Of a stretch of DNA of 64,000 nucleotides, positions 18,872 to 26,919 are shown in pieces. The notes under the pieces were generated by a model, which saw only the letters and a program-made list of their open reading frames with translations, did not search any database and had not been told where the DNA came from. Source of the stretch: Hyphomicrobiales bacterium (GTDB lineage Bacteria; Pseudomonadota; Alphaproteobacteria; Rhizobiales; Rhizobiaceae); NCBI GenBank assembly GCA_900465675.1, contig UBJR01000002.1, positions 186,001-250,000 on the forward strand, given 5' to 3'. The number at the start of each line of letters is the position of its first letter. Position 1 is the stretch's first letter. The translations under genes were made by a program, and so were the position numbers.

Positions 18872-20197
18872 TTAGTTCGAGTTGGCGGCTTCGAATTCGC
18901 GCAGGATGGCATTGCCTTCCTTGACGGCTTCGTCGAGCGCCTGCTGGGCGGTCTGCTTGCCCGACAGCACGGTTTCGAACTGCTGGTCGATGACGTCGCG
19001 GATCTGGGTCAGGTTGCCGAAACGAACGCCCTTGGAGTTTTCGGACGGCGTGCCGCGCAGGATCTGCTTCAGGCCAACGTCGGAGCCCGGGTTCTTGTCG
19101 TAATAACCCTGCGACTTGCCGAGATCGTAGGCAGCATTGGTGATCGGCAGATAGCCCGAGAACTGGTGCCAATCAGCCTGAACTTCCGGCTGGCTGAGGT
19201 AGGTGTAGAACTTGGCAACACCCTTGTAGACTTCAGGCTTCTGGCCGTTCAGCGTCCAGAGCGTTGCGCCACCGATGATCGAGTTCTTCGGATCCTTGGT
19301 GACGTCATCATAGTAAGGCAGCGTCGAGAAGCCGACCTGGAAGGCCTTGGCGTTGTTGATCACGCCAGCGCGCGAGCCCGAGGAGCCCATGTAGATGGCG
19401 CATTCCTGCGAGTAGAACTTCGGAGCGGCATCGGGGCCGCCGCCCGGACCACCGTACTGGAAGTAACCGGCATCCTGCCACTTCTTCAGATCGCTCCAGA
19501 GACGAGCCTGGTTCGGGCCATTGAAGCTCAGCTCAGCCTTGGTGCCGCCAAAGCCGTTCTGCAGCGTGCCGTAGGGCAGGTCGTGGATGGCCGAGAAGTT
19601 TTCGAGGCCGAGCCAGGTCGCAGCATAGGTGATGGTGAAGCCGCACTTGGCAGCGCCGGAGTCGACGATCTTCTTCGAGAATTCAGCCAGTTCAGCATAG
19701 GTCTTTGGGGCGACTTCCGGATCGAGGCCAGCCTTCTTGAAGACGTCCTTGTTGTAATAGAGGATCGGCGTCGAGGAGTTGAACGGGAAGGACAGGATAT
19801 TCCCTTCCGGATCGGAGTAGTAGCCGACGACCGGCGCGATGAACTTCGACGGGGCCCAAGGCTCGCCCTCGTCAGCCATCAGCTTGTAAACCGGATAGAC
19901 GGCGCCCTTGGCGGCCATCATCGTGCCGGTGCCGACTTCGAAGACCTGAACGATAGCCGGCTGCTGACCTGCGCGGAAAGCGGCGATAGCGGCAGTCAGG
20001 GTCTCGGGATAGGTGCCCTTGAAAACCGGGGTCACGTGATATTCGGTCTGGCTGTCGTTGAACTTCTGAACGATCTGCTCGAGCTTCTGGCCGAGTTCGC
20101 CACCCATGGCGTGCCACCAGGTGATCTCGGTTGCGGCGAACGATGCCGACGAAGACAATACGACCGCGGCAGCGGCCAGAGAAAACGTCTTGAACAT
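18872..20197 (-). CDS. ugpB: Glycerol-3-phosphate-binding periplasmic protein
   Basis: A 441-residue solute-binding protein. The signal peptide (about residues 1-21) ends SSSASFA before ATEITWWHAMGGELG, the usual mature start. NSSTPILYYNKDVFKKAGLDP and the YGGPGGGPDAAPKF stretch are typical of UgpB. It captures sn-glycerol-3-phosphate in the periplasm. The SD GAGAGGA lies seven bases before the ATG. It is the first gene of the operon, with a PhoB-box-like array 65-95 bp upstream. Confidence 0.95.
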   Translation of the reverse strand: MFKTFSLAAAAVVLSSSASFAATEITWWHAMGGELGQKLEQIVQKFNDSQTEYHVTPVFKGTYPETLTAAIAAFRAGQQPAIVQVFEVGTGTMMAAKGAVYPVYKLMADEGEPWAPSKFIAPVVGYYSDPEGNILSFPFNSSTPILYYNKDVFKKAGLDPEVAPKTYAELAEFSKKIVDSGAAKCGFTITYAATWLGLENFSAIHDLPYGTLQNGFGGTKAELSFNGPNQARLWSDLKKWQDAGYFQYGGPGGGPDAAPKFYSQECAIYMGSSGSRAGVINNAKAFQVGFSTLPYYDDVTKDPKNSIIGGATLWTLNGQKPEVYKGVAKFYTYLSQPEVQADWHQFSGYLPITNAAYDLGKSQGYYDKNPGSDVGLKQILRGTPSENSKGVRFGNLTQIRDVIDQQFETVLSGKQTAQQALDEAVKEGNAILREFEAANSN

Positions 20198-20261
20198 GGA
20201 TAAATCCTCTCCACCAATTGTTGGGGTGAGGAAGCCAATAGAGGCCTTACGTGACGCCTCC

Positions 20262-20290
20262 TTTACATTTGCATGACAGAAAAATTACAA
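20262..20290 (-). promoter_or_regulatory. Candidate PHO box array upstream of ugpB
   Basis: Read on the minus strand: TTGTAAT, TTTT, CTGTCAT, GCAA, ATGTAAA. These are three 7-mers at exact 11-bp steps separated by 4-bp spacers. The middle one is a perfect PhoB half-site (CTGTCAT), the first matches 5 of 7 and the third 4 of 7. The third may instead be part of the -10 region. In E. coli the ugp operon is a known Pho regulon member. Confidence 0.7.
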
Positions 20291-20322
20291 AGCGTGACTG
20301 CCTGCACGCCTATGCAATGGCG

Positions 20323-20691
20323 CTAGAAGGCATTTGGGAAATGCCGGGGCAAGCGGCCGGGCAACACGGCCACGATGTCGTAACGCTGCGATAGAAGGTG
20401 ATTGGCCGGCTGGCGGGCAAGCCAGAGGTCGCTGGCATCACGGATGCGTTTCTGAGCCGCATAAGAAACAGCGTCCACCGCGCCACGCTCATCCCGCCGG
20501 GCTTTGACCTCGACGAAAATGGCGAGATCGCCCTTTCGGGCGATGATATCGATCTCGCCCAACTTGGTGCGATAGCGGAAGGCGGCGATGCGATAGCCTT
20601 TCAAGATCAGAAAGAGTGCGGCCGCATATTCCGAGAACTGGCCCCGGCGCAGCGCCTTCTGCCTGTCCGCGCGAAGGCCGCTACCGCTCAT
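20323..20691 (-). CDS. yraN: YraN/UPF0102-family nuclease-like protein
   Basis: A 122-residue protein of the UPF0102 family, which has a predicted PD-(D/E)XK nuclease fold. The catalytic-type residues lie in LGEIDIIARKGDLAIFVEVKAR. Its ATG is inside the end of rsmI (11-bp overlap), a neighbourhood seen in many proteobacteria. Function is not established; a role in DNA repair or uptake has been suggested for the family. Confidence 0.85.
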   Translation of the reverse strand: MSGSGLRADRQKALRRGQFSEYAAALFLILKGYRIAAFRYRTKLGEIDIIARKGDLAIFVEVKARRDERGAVDAVSYAAQKRIRDASDLWLARQPANHLLSQRYDIVAVLPGRLPRHFPNAF

Positions 20692-21598
20692 CAGCCTTCA
20701 TTTCCAGCAAGCGCTGATAAAGCTCCTTGCGGGGCAGGCCCGTCAGCTTTGCGGCCTCGGCTGCCGCCTTGGCTGTCGGCATCGTGCCCGAGAGATCGGC
20801 GAGGATCGCATCGACATCGGCCGCATCTGCCGGCTTCTCGGCGGCCGGTGCGACCACGAGAACGATCTCGCCCTTCACATTGTCGTTCTCGGCGTAGTGG
20901 GCAGCAAGTTCCGCGAGCGTGCCGCGGCGGAACTCCTCATAGGTCTTGGTCAGCTCGCGACAAACCGAGGCAAGGCGCTCACCGCCCAGGACATCGGCGG
21001 CAGCCGCCAGCGTCGCGCCGATACGATGCGGGGATTCGAAGAATAGCAGCGTCGCTGGCGTGGTTGCGAATTCGCCCAACCGGTCGCGGCGCGCCTTGTC
21101 CTTGACCGGCAGAAAACCGGCAAAAAGAAAGGCTTCGTTAGGCAGACCGGAACCGACGAGGGCCGCGAGAGGCGCCGAAGCACCCGGGATAGGAACAACC
21201 TTGTAACCGGTCTCGATGGCTGTCTGCGCCAGACGGTAGCCCGGATCGGAAACCAGTGGCGTTCCGGCATCCGAGACCAGCGCGACCGATTTTCCGGCCT
21301 CGATCGCCTGCATCAGACGCGGACCGGCCTCGTCTGCATTGTATTCGTGATAGGAAAAGGGCCGGTTCTGGATGCCGTAGCGGTCGAGAAGCACGCGCGT
21401 CACGCGCGTGTCCTCGCAGGCGAGCACATCGGCTCCCGCCAGCGTTTCCAGCGCGCGAAGCGTGATGTCACCGAGATTGCCGATCGGCGTTGCGACCAGA
21501 TACAGCGCCGCTTCGAGCGGGCGGGCGGGTATGCTGACATTGTGCAGGCGGTAGGTGCGAAGCTTGCCGCCCTCGCCCGCCGTCTCTTCATTACTCAA
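20681..21598 (-). CDS. rsmI: 16S rRNA (cytidine1402-2'-O)-methyltransferase
   Basis: A 305-residue SAM-dependent tetrapyrrole-methylase-fold enzyme that 2'-O-methylates C1402 in the ribosomal P site. It shows LYLVATPIGNLGDITLRAL, CEDTRVTRVLLDRYGI, VSDAGTPLVSDPGY and IPGASAPLAAL, all characteristic of RsmI. I chose a TTG at 21598 preceded by GAGAGGG; the frame extends to another TTG at 21655 through a basic stretch that is not conserved. It is divergent from dnaN. Confidence 0.9.
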   Translation of the reverse strand: MSNEETAGEGGKLRTYRLHNVSIPARPLEAALYLVATPIGNLGDITLRALETLAGADVLACEDTRVTRVLLDRYGIQNRPFSYHEYNADEAGPRLMQAIEAGKSVALVSDAGTPLVSDPGYRLAQTAIETGYKVVPIPGASAPLAALVGSGLPNEAFLFAGFLPVKDKARRDRLGEFATTPATLLFFESPHRIGATLAAAADVLGGERLASVCRELTKTYEEFRRGTLAELAAHYAENDNVKGEIVLVVAPAAEKPADAADVDAILADLSGTMPTAKAAAEAAKLTGLPRKELYQRLLEMKADER

Positions 21599-21693
21599 TT
21601 TCAAAGGCCCTCTCTGGCGTCGGCTCTTTATGCGCGCAGGCTTCGTTCGCGGCAAGGGTTCGGATTTCTGTGAGGATCATTGGGTAAATGCGC

Positions 21694-21711
21694 CTTTGCA
21701 GGCCTGCAAAG
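21694..21711. promoter_or_regulatory. Perfect 18-bp palindrome between rsmI and dnaN
   Basis: CTTTGCAGGCCTGCAAAG is fully self-complementary, located 96 bp from rsmI and 133 bp from dnaN. A related direct echo, CCTTGCA and CTTGCAA, follows within 20 bp. It is a candidate operator or cruciform; I recognise no regulator for it. Confidence 0.5.
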
Positions 21712-21844
21712 CCTTGCACCCCTTGCAATGCCCGGCAAAGTTCTGCCATTTTGCCCGTCCACTCCTCCGGCCATGGAGCCGGAAAGGCATTTTTCTGGCG
21801 CGCTCGCGCGCCCGGACAGTCACGGTCGAAAGCGGTAGCATCCC

Positions 21845-22963
21845 ATGCGTATTACGATTGAGCGTTCCAACCTCCTGAAGTCGCTGAACCACGTTCACCG
21901 CGTCGTCGAACGACGGAACACGATCCCGATCCTGTCCAACATCCTGCTGCGCGCCGACGGCCAGAACCTCGACATGAAGGCGACCGACCTCGATCTCGAA
22001 GTCACCGAAGCGACGCCCGCCAATGTCGAACAGGCCGGTGCGACCACTGTTCCTGCCCATCTTCTTTACGACATCGTCCGCAAGCTGCCCGATGGTTCGG
22101 AAGTTCTGCTTGCGACATCGACCGATGGCGGCTCGATGACGGTGCAATCCGGCCGCTCGAAGTTCTCGCTGCAGTGCCTGCCGCAATCCGACTTCCCGGA
22201 TCTGACCGCCGGCACCTTCACCCATTCCTTCAAGCTGAAGGCAACGGATCTCAAGATGCTGATCGATCGCACCCAGTTTGCGATCTCCACCGAAGAGACC
22301 CGCTATTACCTGAACGGCATCTTCTTCCACACGATCGAAAGCGAAGGCGACCTGAAGCTGCGCGCCGTTGCGACCGACGGCCACCGTCTCGCCCGCGCCG
22401 ACGTGAAGGCGCCTTCGGGTTCCGAGGGCATGCCCGGCATCATCATTCCGCGCAAGACCGTCGGCGAGTTGCAGAAGCTGGTCGATAGCCCGGATGCACT
22501 TGTTACTGTTGAAGTTTCCGACGCCAAGATCCGCCTCAGCATCGGCTCGATCGTCATGACATCGAAGCTGATCGATGGTACATTCCCGGATTACCAGCGC
22601 GTCATTCCGACCGGCAACGACAAGGAAATGCGCGTCGATTGCACCACCTTCGCCCAGGCCGTCGACCGCGTCTCGACGATTTCGTCCGAGCGTGGCCGCG
22701 CCGTGAAGCTGGCGCTTTCCGACGGACAGCTGCTGCTGACGGTCAACAATCCGGATTCCGGCAGCGCAACGGAAGAAGTCGCCGTCGGCTACGACACCGA
22801 CTCGATGGAGATCGGCTTTAACGCCAAATACCTGCTCGACATTACGGCGCAGCTTTCCGGCGATCAGGCGATCTTCCTGCTTGCCGATGCCGGTTCGCCG
22901 ACGCTCATTCGCGACACGGCTGGCGATGATGCTCTCTACGTTCTGATGCCGATGCGCGTGTAA
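21845..22963 (+). CDS. dnaN: DNA polymerase III subunit beta (sliding clamp)
   Basis: A 372-residue clamp of three repeated domains of about 120 residues. It begins MRITIERSNLLKSLNHVHRV and ends DALYVLMPMRV, both hallmarks of DnaN. The dimer encircles DNA and tethers polymerase III. It is not beside dnaA, as is normal in rhizobia. The ribosome binding site is weak (GAAAGCGG). The spacer to rsmI (about 250 bp) contains the 18-bp palindrome. Confidence 0.96.
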   Translation: MRITIERSNLLKSLNHVHRVVERRNTIPILSNILLRADGQNLDMKATDLDLEVTEATPANVEQAGATTVPAHLLYDIVRKLPDGSEVLLATSTDGGSMTVQSGRSKFSLQCLPQSDFPDLTAGTFTHSFKLKATDLKMLIDRTQFAISTEETRYYLNGIFFHTIESEGDLKLRAVATDGHRLARADVKAPSGSEGMPGIIIPRKTVGELQKLVDSPDALVTVEVSDAKIRLSIGSIVMTSKLIDGTFPDYQRVIPTGNDKEMRVDCTTFAQAVDRVSTISSERGRAVKLALSDGQLLLTVNNPDSGSATEEVAVGYDTDSMEIGFNAKYLLDITAQLSGDQAIFLLADAGSPTLIRDTAGDDALYVLMPMRV

Positions 22964-22968
22964 ACGCG

Positions 22969-23005
22969 CGTCGCATTTGGCGGGCAAAGTTTTCAGATTG
23001 CGACG
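22969..23005 (+). terminator. Possible terminator after dnaN
   Basis: CGTCGCA/TGCGACG (seven pairs, 23-base loop) is followed by TTTGGTCTTGTTTTA. The large loop and broken U-run make it weak. Confidence 0.4.
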
Positions 23006-23077
23006 TTTGGTCTTGTTTTACTGCCGGATGATTGCAATTAGATAGCCAGCGGTTTGTTGCTTGACGAGGAGGACGGC

Positions 23078-23671
23078 ATGGCGTTGCGGCTGAAAGAACG
23101 GCTCGGCAAAAAGTTCGATGAGGAAATCCGTTTCTTCAAGGGAATGATGCAGGGGCCGAAGACTGTCGGCTCCATCGTTCCCACCTCCTCGATTACCGCC
23201 AGGAAGATGGCAAGCGTCATCAACCTCAATTCCGGGCTGCCGGTGCTTGAGCTTGGACCCGGTACGGGCGCGATCACCAAGGCGATCCTCAGCCGCGGCG
23301 TTAAACCCGAAAAGCTTGTCGCAATCGAATATTCGACGGATTTCTACGAGCACCTCGTTCGCCTCTATCCGGGCGTCCACTTCATCAACGGCGACGCTTT
23401 CGATCTCGACAAGACGCTCGGCGCACTGAAGGGACAGATATTCGATTCCGTGGTGTCCGCCGTGCCATTGCTGAACTTTCCGATGCAGGCCCGCAGCGCA
23501 TTGCTGGAAAGTCTTCTCGACCGCGTTCCGGCTGGCCGGCCCGTCGTCCAGATCTCCTATGGTGCTGTCTCGCCGATCATCGCGCGGCCTGATCGCTATC
23601 ACATCCAGCATTTCGACTTCATCGTCCGCAACATCCCCCCGGCTCAGCTCTGGATCTACCGCCGCGGCTGA
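23078..23671 (+). CDS. pmtA: Phosphatidylethanolamine N-methyltransferase (Sinorhizobium type)
   Basis: A 197-residue class I SAM methyltransferase that converts phosphatidylethanolamine by three methylations to phosphatidylcholine, a major membrane lipid of rhizobia needed for symbiosis. The SAM motif is VLELGPGTGAITKAIL (about residues 55-70). It begins LRLKERLGKKFDEEIRFFKG and ends FDFIVRNIPPAQLWIYRRG, as in rhizobial PmtA. AGGAGGACGGC precedes the ATG. Its stop overlaps the next start (TGATG). dnaN upstream and pyrF downstream match what I remember of the S. meliloti neighbourhood. Confidence 0.9.
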   Translation: MALRLKERLGKKFDEEIRFFKGMMQGPKTVGSIVPTSSITARKMASVINLNSGLPVLELGPGTGAITKAILSRGVKPEKLVAIEYSTDFYEHLVRLYPGVHFINGDAFDLDKTLGALKGQIFDSVVSAVPLLNFPMQARSALLESLLDRVPAGRPVVQISYGAVSPIIARPDRYHIQHFDFIVRNIPPAQLWIYRRG

Positions 23672-24261
23672 TGTTCGCGCTCTATATCACTCACCCACAG
23701 GTCAGGATCGATCCCGATGTCCCCGTTCCGCAATGGGGTCTGTCGGAAACAGGTGCTGCCCGCGCCGGACTAGCCGCCGAACGCCCGTGGGCCACGCAGC
23801 TGCGGCGGATCGTCTCCAGCGACGAGACCAAGGCGATCGAAACAGCAGAGATTCTGGCCGAAGCCGCCGGGATCGGTGTTGAGATCATCTATGGCATGCA
23901 TGAGAACGACCGGTCGGCGACCGGATTTCTGCCGCCAGCGGAATTCGAAAAAGCCGCCGACTGGTTCTTTGCCAATCCGGACCTCAGCTTCAAGGGCTGG
24001 GAGCGCGCTACCGACGCGCAAGCCCGCATCGTTTCTTCCATCGATCGCATCCTGTCATCGCACAATAAGGACGAGCCGATCGCCTTCATCGGGCATGGCG
24101 GCGTCGGAACCCTGCTGAAATGCCACCTGGAAGCAAAGCCGATTGGGCGCGACCGCGACCAGCCCGGCGGAGGCGGCAATCTCTACGCTTTCTCCCTTGC
24201 AGACCGGCGCTTATCATGCGACTGGACGCCCATTGAAAGCTGGCAGGGGTGGATGAGATGA
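23671..24261 (+). CDS. Histidine-phosphatase-superfamily protein with altered RHG motif
   Basis: A 196-residue protein of the phosphoglycerate-mutase-like fold. The second catalytic histidine is in [11 protein letters not shown] (about residue 141) and the acid in YGMHEND. The canonical N-terminal RHG is replaced by ITHPQV, so His8 is kept but Arg and Gly are lost. Phosphatase activity is therefore uncertain. The start overlaps the pmtA stop, and the end overlaps the pyrF start (ATGA), so the three genes are translationally coupled. Confidence 0.78.
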   Translation: MFALYITHPQVRIDPDVPVPQWGLSETGAARAGLAAERPWATQLRRIVSSDETKAIETAEILAEAAGIGVEIIYGMHENDRSATGFLPPAEFEKAADWFFANPDLSFKGWERATDAQARIVSSIDRILSSHNKDEPIAFIGHGGVGTLLKCHLEAKPIGRDRDQPGGGGNLYAFSLADRRLSCDWTPIESWQGWMR

Positions 24262-24953
24262 ACGCACGCGAACGCTTGATCGTCGGGCTCGATGTTCCGA
24301 CACTGGGCGAAGCGGAAAAGATCGTTTCGACGCTTGGCGACAACGTCCTCTTCTACAAGATCGGCTACCAGCTGGTCTTTGCCGGCGGACTGGAATTCGC
24401 CCGCGAGCTTGCCCAGAGCGGCAAGAAGATCTTCCTCGACATGAAGCTCCTCGACATCGACAACACGATCGCATCGGGTGTCGAGAACATCGTCAAGATG
24501 GGCATGTCGATGCTGACGCTGCACGCCTATCCGAAGGCGATGAGGGCGGCTGTCGAAGCCGCGAAGGGATCCGATCTCTGCCTGCTCGGCGTTACGGTGC
24601 TGACCTCGATGGACGAGCAGGATCTGACCGCGGCGGGCTACGAATACGATCCGCACACCTTGGTGCTGCGGCGCGCCGAACAGGCGCTCGCCGCCGGGAT
24701 GGGCGGCATCGTCTGCTCAGCCGAGGAATCATCGGCCGTCCGCAAGATCGTTGGCCCCAACATGGCCATCGTTACCCCGGGCATCCGCCCGGCCGGCAGT
24801 GACAAGGGCGACCAGAAGCGCGTGATGACGCCCGCCGACGCTCTGAAGGCCGGCTCCAGCCACCTTGTCGTCGCCCGCCCGATCGTCAAGGCGCCGGATC
24901 CGAAGGACGCCGCCCGCGCGATCCTGGCCGAGATGGACGCAGCGCTCCGTTAA
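24258..24953 (+). CDS. pyrF: Orotidine-5'-phosphate decarboxylase
   Basis: A 231-residue TIM-barrel enzyme for the last step of UMP synthesis. Substrate and catalytic residues are in [15 protein letters not shown], and [16 protein letters not shown] (the Asp-Lys-Asp charge network). VTPGIRPAG and LVVARPIV bind phosphate. I start at the ATG at 24258, which overlaps the previous stop and has GGGGTGG upstream. Confidence 0.95.
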   Translation: MNARERLIVGLDVPTLGEAEKIVSTLGDNVLFYKIGYQLVFAGGLEFARELAQSGKKIFLDMKLLDIDNTIASGVENIVKMGMSMLTLHAYPKAMRAAVEAAKGSDLCLLGVTVLTSMDEQDLTAAGYEYDPHTLVLRRAEQALAAGMGGIVCSAEESSAVRKIVGPNMAIVTPGIRPAGSDKGDQKRVMTPADALKAGSSHLVVARPIVKAPDPKDAARAILAEMDAALR

Positions 24954-24976
24954 GCAAAGAGAGGGAGAGGAAGATC

Positions 24977-25264
24977 ATGGCTAAGGGTTACTGGATCGCG
25001 CGCGTCGATGTTCGCGACGCAGAGCGCTATAAGGATTATGTCGCGGCGGCAAAGCCCGCCTTCGAGAAATACGGCGCCAACTTCCTCGCCCGCGGCGGTG
25101 CGATCACCGAGCTCGAGGGCAAGGCGCGGGCGCGCAACGTGGTTATCGAGTTCCCGTCGATGCAAGCAGCCGTCGATTGCTACAACTCGCCAGAATACCA
25201 GATCGCCGCCAAGATCCGCCAGGAAGTCGCGGATGCCGAAATGGTGGTCGTTGAAGGAGCCTGA
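24977..25264 (+). CDS. DUF1330 family protein
   Basis: A 95-residue ferredoxin-like alpha/beta-barrel-type protein with the DUF1330 hallmarks GYWIARVDVRDAERYKDY and NVVIEFPSMQAAVDCYNSPEY. Purine-rich GAGGGAGAGGAAG precedes the ATG. It follows pyrF by 23 bp and is probably co-transcribed. The family has no firm function. Confidence 0.85.
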   Translation: MAKGYWIARVDVRDAERYKDYVAAAKPAFEKYGANFLARGGAITELEGKARARNVVIEFPSMQAAVDCYNSPEYQIAAKIRQEVADAEMVVVEGA

Positions 25265-25376
25265 GGCACCTTCGCAGATGCGAAACTGCGGCGCGATGGG
25301 CCTTTCCGTCGCGTCTGGATTGGGCTAATACGGGAACCAACAACCACTCTCTCCCAAGCCTTTCGAGGAACCTGCC

Positions 25377-26357
25377 ATGACACTTGCCAACCTGCCGCCG
25401 CTCGTCACCGTGTTCGGAGGCTCCGGCTTCGTCGGCAGGCACGTGGTTCGCGCGCTTGCCAAGCGTGGATACCGCATCCGGGTCGCGGTGCGCCGCCCGG
25501 ATCTCGCAGGCTTCCTGCAGCCGCTCGGCAATGTCGGCCAGATCTCCTTCGTGCAGGCCAATCTGCGCTACCGCCAGTCGGTCGAGCGCGCCGTCGAAGG
25601 CTCCGACTGTGTGATCAACTGCGTCGGCATTCTTTTCGAGACCGGCCGCAACACCTTTGACGCGGTGCAGGATTTCGGTGCGCGCGCCGTTGCCGAAGCA
25701 GCGAAGAATGCCAAGGCTCGTTTGATCCACATTTCGGCGATCGGCGCCGATGAGAAGTCGGAATCGAGCTATGCCCGCAGCAAGGGCCGCGCCGAGACGG
25801 CGGTGCTGTCGATCAAGAAGGACGCGGTGATCTTCCGCCCGTCGATCGTTTTCGGACCCGAGGACAGCTTCTTCAACAAATTTGCTGATATGGCCCGTTT
25901 TTCGCCGGTTCTGCCTGTCATCAGCGGCGGCAAGACCAAGCTGCAGCCTGTCTACGTCGAGGACGTTGCCGAAGCCGTCGCTCGCGCTGCCGACGGCAAG
26001 GCTCTCCCTGGCAAGATCTACGAACTCGGCGGTCCTGAAGTCCTCAGCTTCCGTGAATGTCTCGAGACCATGCTGAAGGTGACGGCGCGCAAGAATCCGC
26101 TGGTATCGATGCCGGCAGGTATCGCCTCGCTGATCGGCAGCATCGCATCGCTGATCCCGTTCGTTTCACCGCCGATCACGCCCGATCAGGTTCGCCTGCT
26201 GAAGTATGACAATGTGGTTTCGCCGAAAGCGGAGAAGGAAGAGCGCACGCTGAAGGGACTCGGCGTTACGCCGACGATGGCGACCTCGGTTCTGCCGTCC
26301 TATCTGGTGCATTACCGTCCGCATGGACAGTACACGGGCACCGGCAAGGCCGCCTGA
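25377..26357 (+). CDS. NDUFA9-like atypical SDR protein
   Basis: A 326-residue NAD(P)-binding protein with Rossmann motif VTVFGGSGFVGRHVVRAL (about residues 10-27). It has the atypical-SDR stretch LIHISAIGADEKSESSYARS, where Ser and Tyr-Lys positions differ from classical SDRs, and VIFRPSIVFGPEDSFFN. It resembles the alphaproteobacterial homologue of the complex I accessory subunit NDUFA9, possibly acting in quinone or lipid metabolism. GAGGAACCTGCC precedes the ATG. A strong terminator follows. Confidence 0.85.
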   Translation: MTLANLPPLVTVFGGSGFVGRHVVRALAKRGYRIRVAVRRPDLAGFLQPLGNVGQISFVQANLRYRQSVERAVEGSDCVINCVGILFETGRNTFDAVQDFGARAVAEAAKNAKARLIHISAIGADEKSESSYARSKGRAETAVLSIKKDAVIFRPSIVFGPEDSFFNKFADMARFSPVLPVISGGKTKLQPVYVEDVAEAVARAADGKALPGKIYELGGPEVLSFRECLETMLKVTARKNPLVSMPAGIASLIGSIASLIPFVSPPITPDQVRLLKYDNVVSPKAEKEERTLKGLGVTPTMATSVLPSYLVHYRPHGQYTGTGKAA

Positions 26358-26378
26358 TTCGTCCCATTAGAATTAACT

Positions 26379-26414
26379 GAAACGCCGCCTGCGGATTTCC
26401 ACAGGCGGCGTTTC
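26379..26414 (+). terminator. Strong rho-independent terminator
   Basis: GAAACGCCGCCTG pairs perfectly over 13 bp with CAGGCGGCGTTTC around a ten-base loop, followed by TGTTTT. It ends the NDUFA9-like gene. Confidence 0.95.
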
Positions 26415-26642
26415 TGTTTTGGGTGAAAGCTCAAATCTGGCGCAAGTTTCGCGTGTTTTTGTGGCCTGCGAACAGGATTGGCGTTGCATAAAAGCCGCAT
26501 GAAAAAATTAGTGAAATTAACGTCACATTTAGCAGGAACATTTATTGCTATTTGCCATTCCACTGACTACACACCCGGCGCGCAACTAGCGGCTCACGAG
26601 GCTTGGCAGGCGCGTTCAATCGATTTGAAAGGCTTTATACCG

Positions 26643-26795
26643 ATGGGCAAGTCAATCGCGCTTCTCTTTGCGTGTGCGGCACTGGTTATCCTGGCCGGCT
26701 CCTTCATCGCGCCCGGCTCGGTCGCGGCTGTGAAGGATGGCTGTGCGCCGGCTTACGGTGTCGACCCCTGCTCGACGGCAAGCATTCCCCAATAA
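26643..26795 (+). CDS. Small secreted protein, 50 residues
   Basis: A small open frame. A Lys-containing start and a hydrophobic core (residues 5-24, IALLFACAALVILAGSF) end in a likely signal-peptidase site near PGSVAA. A mature tail of about 22 residues follows with two cysteines (DGCAPAYGVDPCSTAS). Support for a real gene: it is preceded by 228 bp of AT-rich promoter-like DNA behind one terminator, and it is followed by its own terminator on the same strand. The ribosome binding site (AAAGG, ten bases away) is mediocre. I recognise no family. Confidence 0.5.
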   Translation: MGKSIALLFACAALVILAGSFIAPGSVAAVKDGCAPAYGVDPCSTASIPQ

Positions 26796-26877
26796 GTGGG
26801 AGCTTTTCCGCGCGCGGCTGAGTTGAACAGCCCGCTTGGCGGAAAGTAACGATTTTCAAAATTGTCTGAATTGGTTT

Positions 26878-26910
26878 CAGCCCCCTGCCTGCCGGCAAGG
26901 GGCTGTTTTT
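26878..26910 (+). terminator. Terminator after the small secreted protein gene
   Basis: CAGCCCC/GGGGCTG encloses TGCC/GGCA with one mismatch, followed by TTTTTC on the + strand. It ends transcription coming from the left, just before the 3' end of uppP. Confidence 0.85.
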
Positions 26911-26919
26911 CGTTGAGGC

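Noticed and set aside
18263..20203. A 646-codon open frame on the + strand
   Set aside because: Antisense to ugpA and ugpB, both certain genes. Composition is the low-complexity Arg/Gly/Asp type expected of a shadow frame.
26478..26642. N-terminal extension of the small secreted protein frame
   Set aside because: The upstream in-frame part is AT-rich, has no good ribosome binding site and would bury the signal peptide inside the protein.
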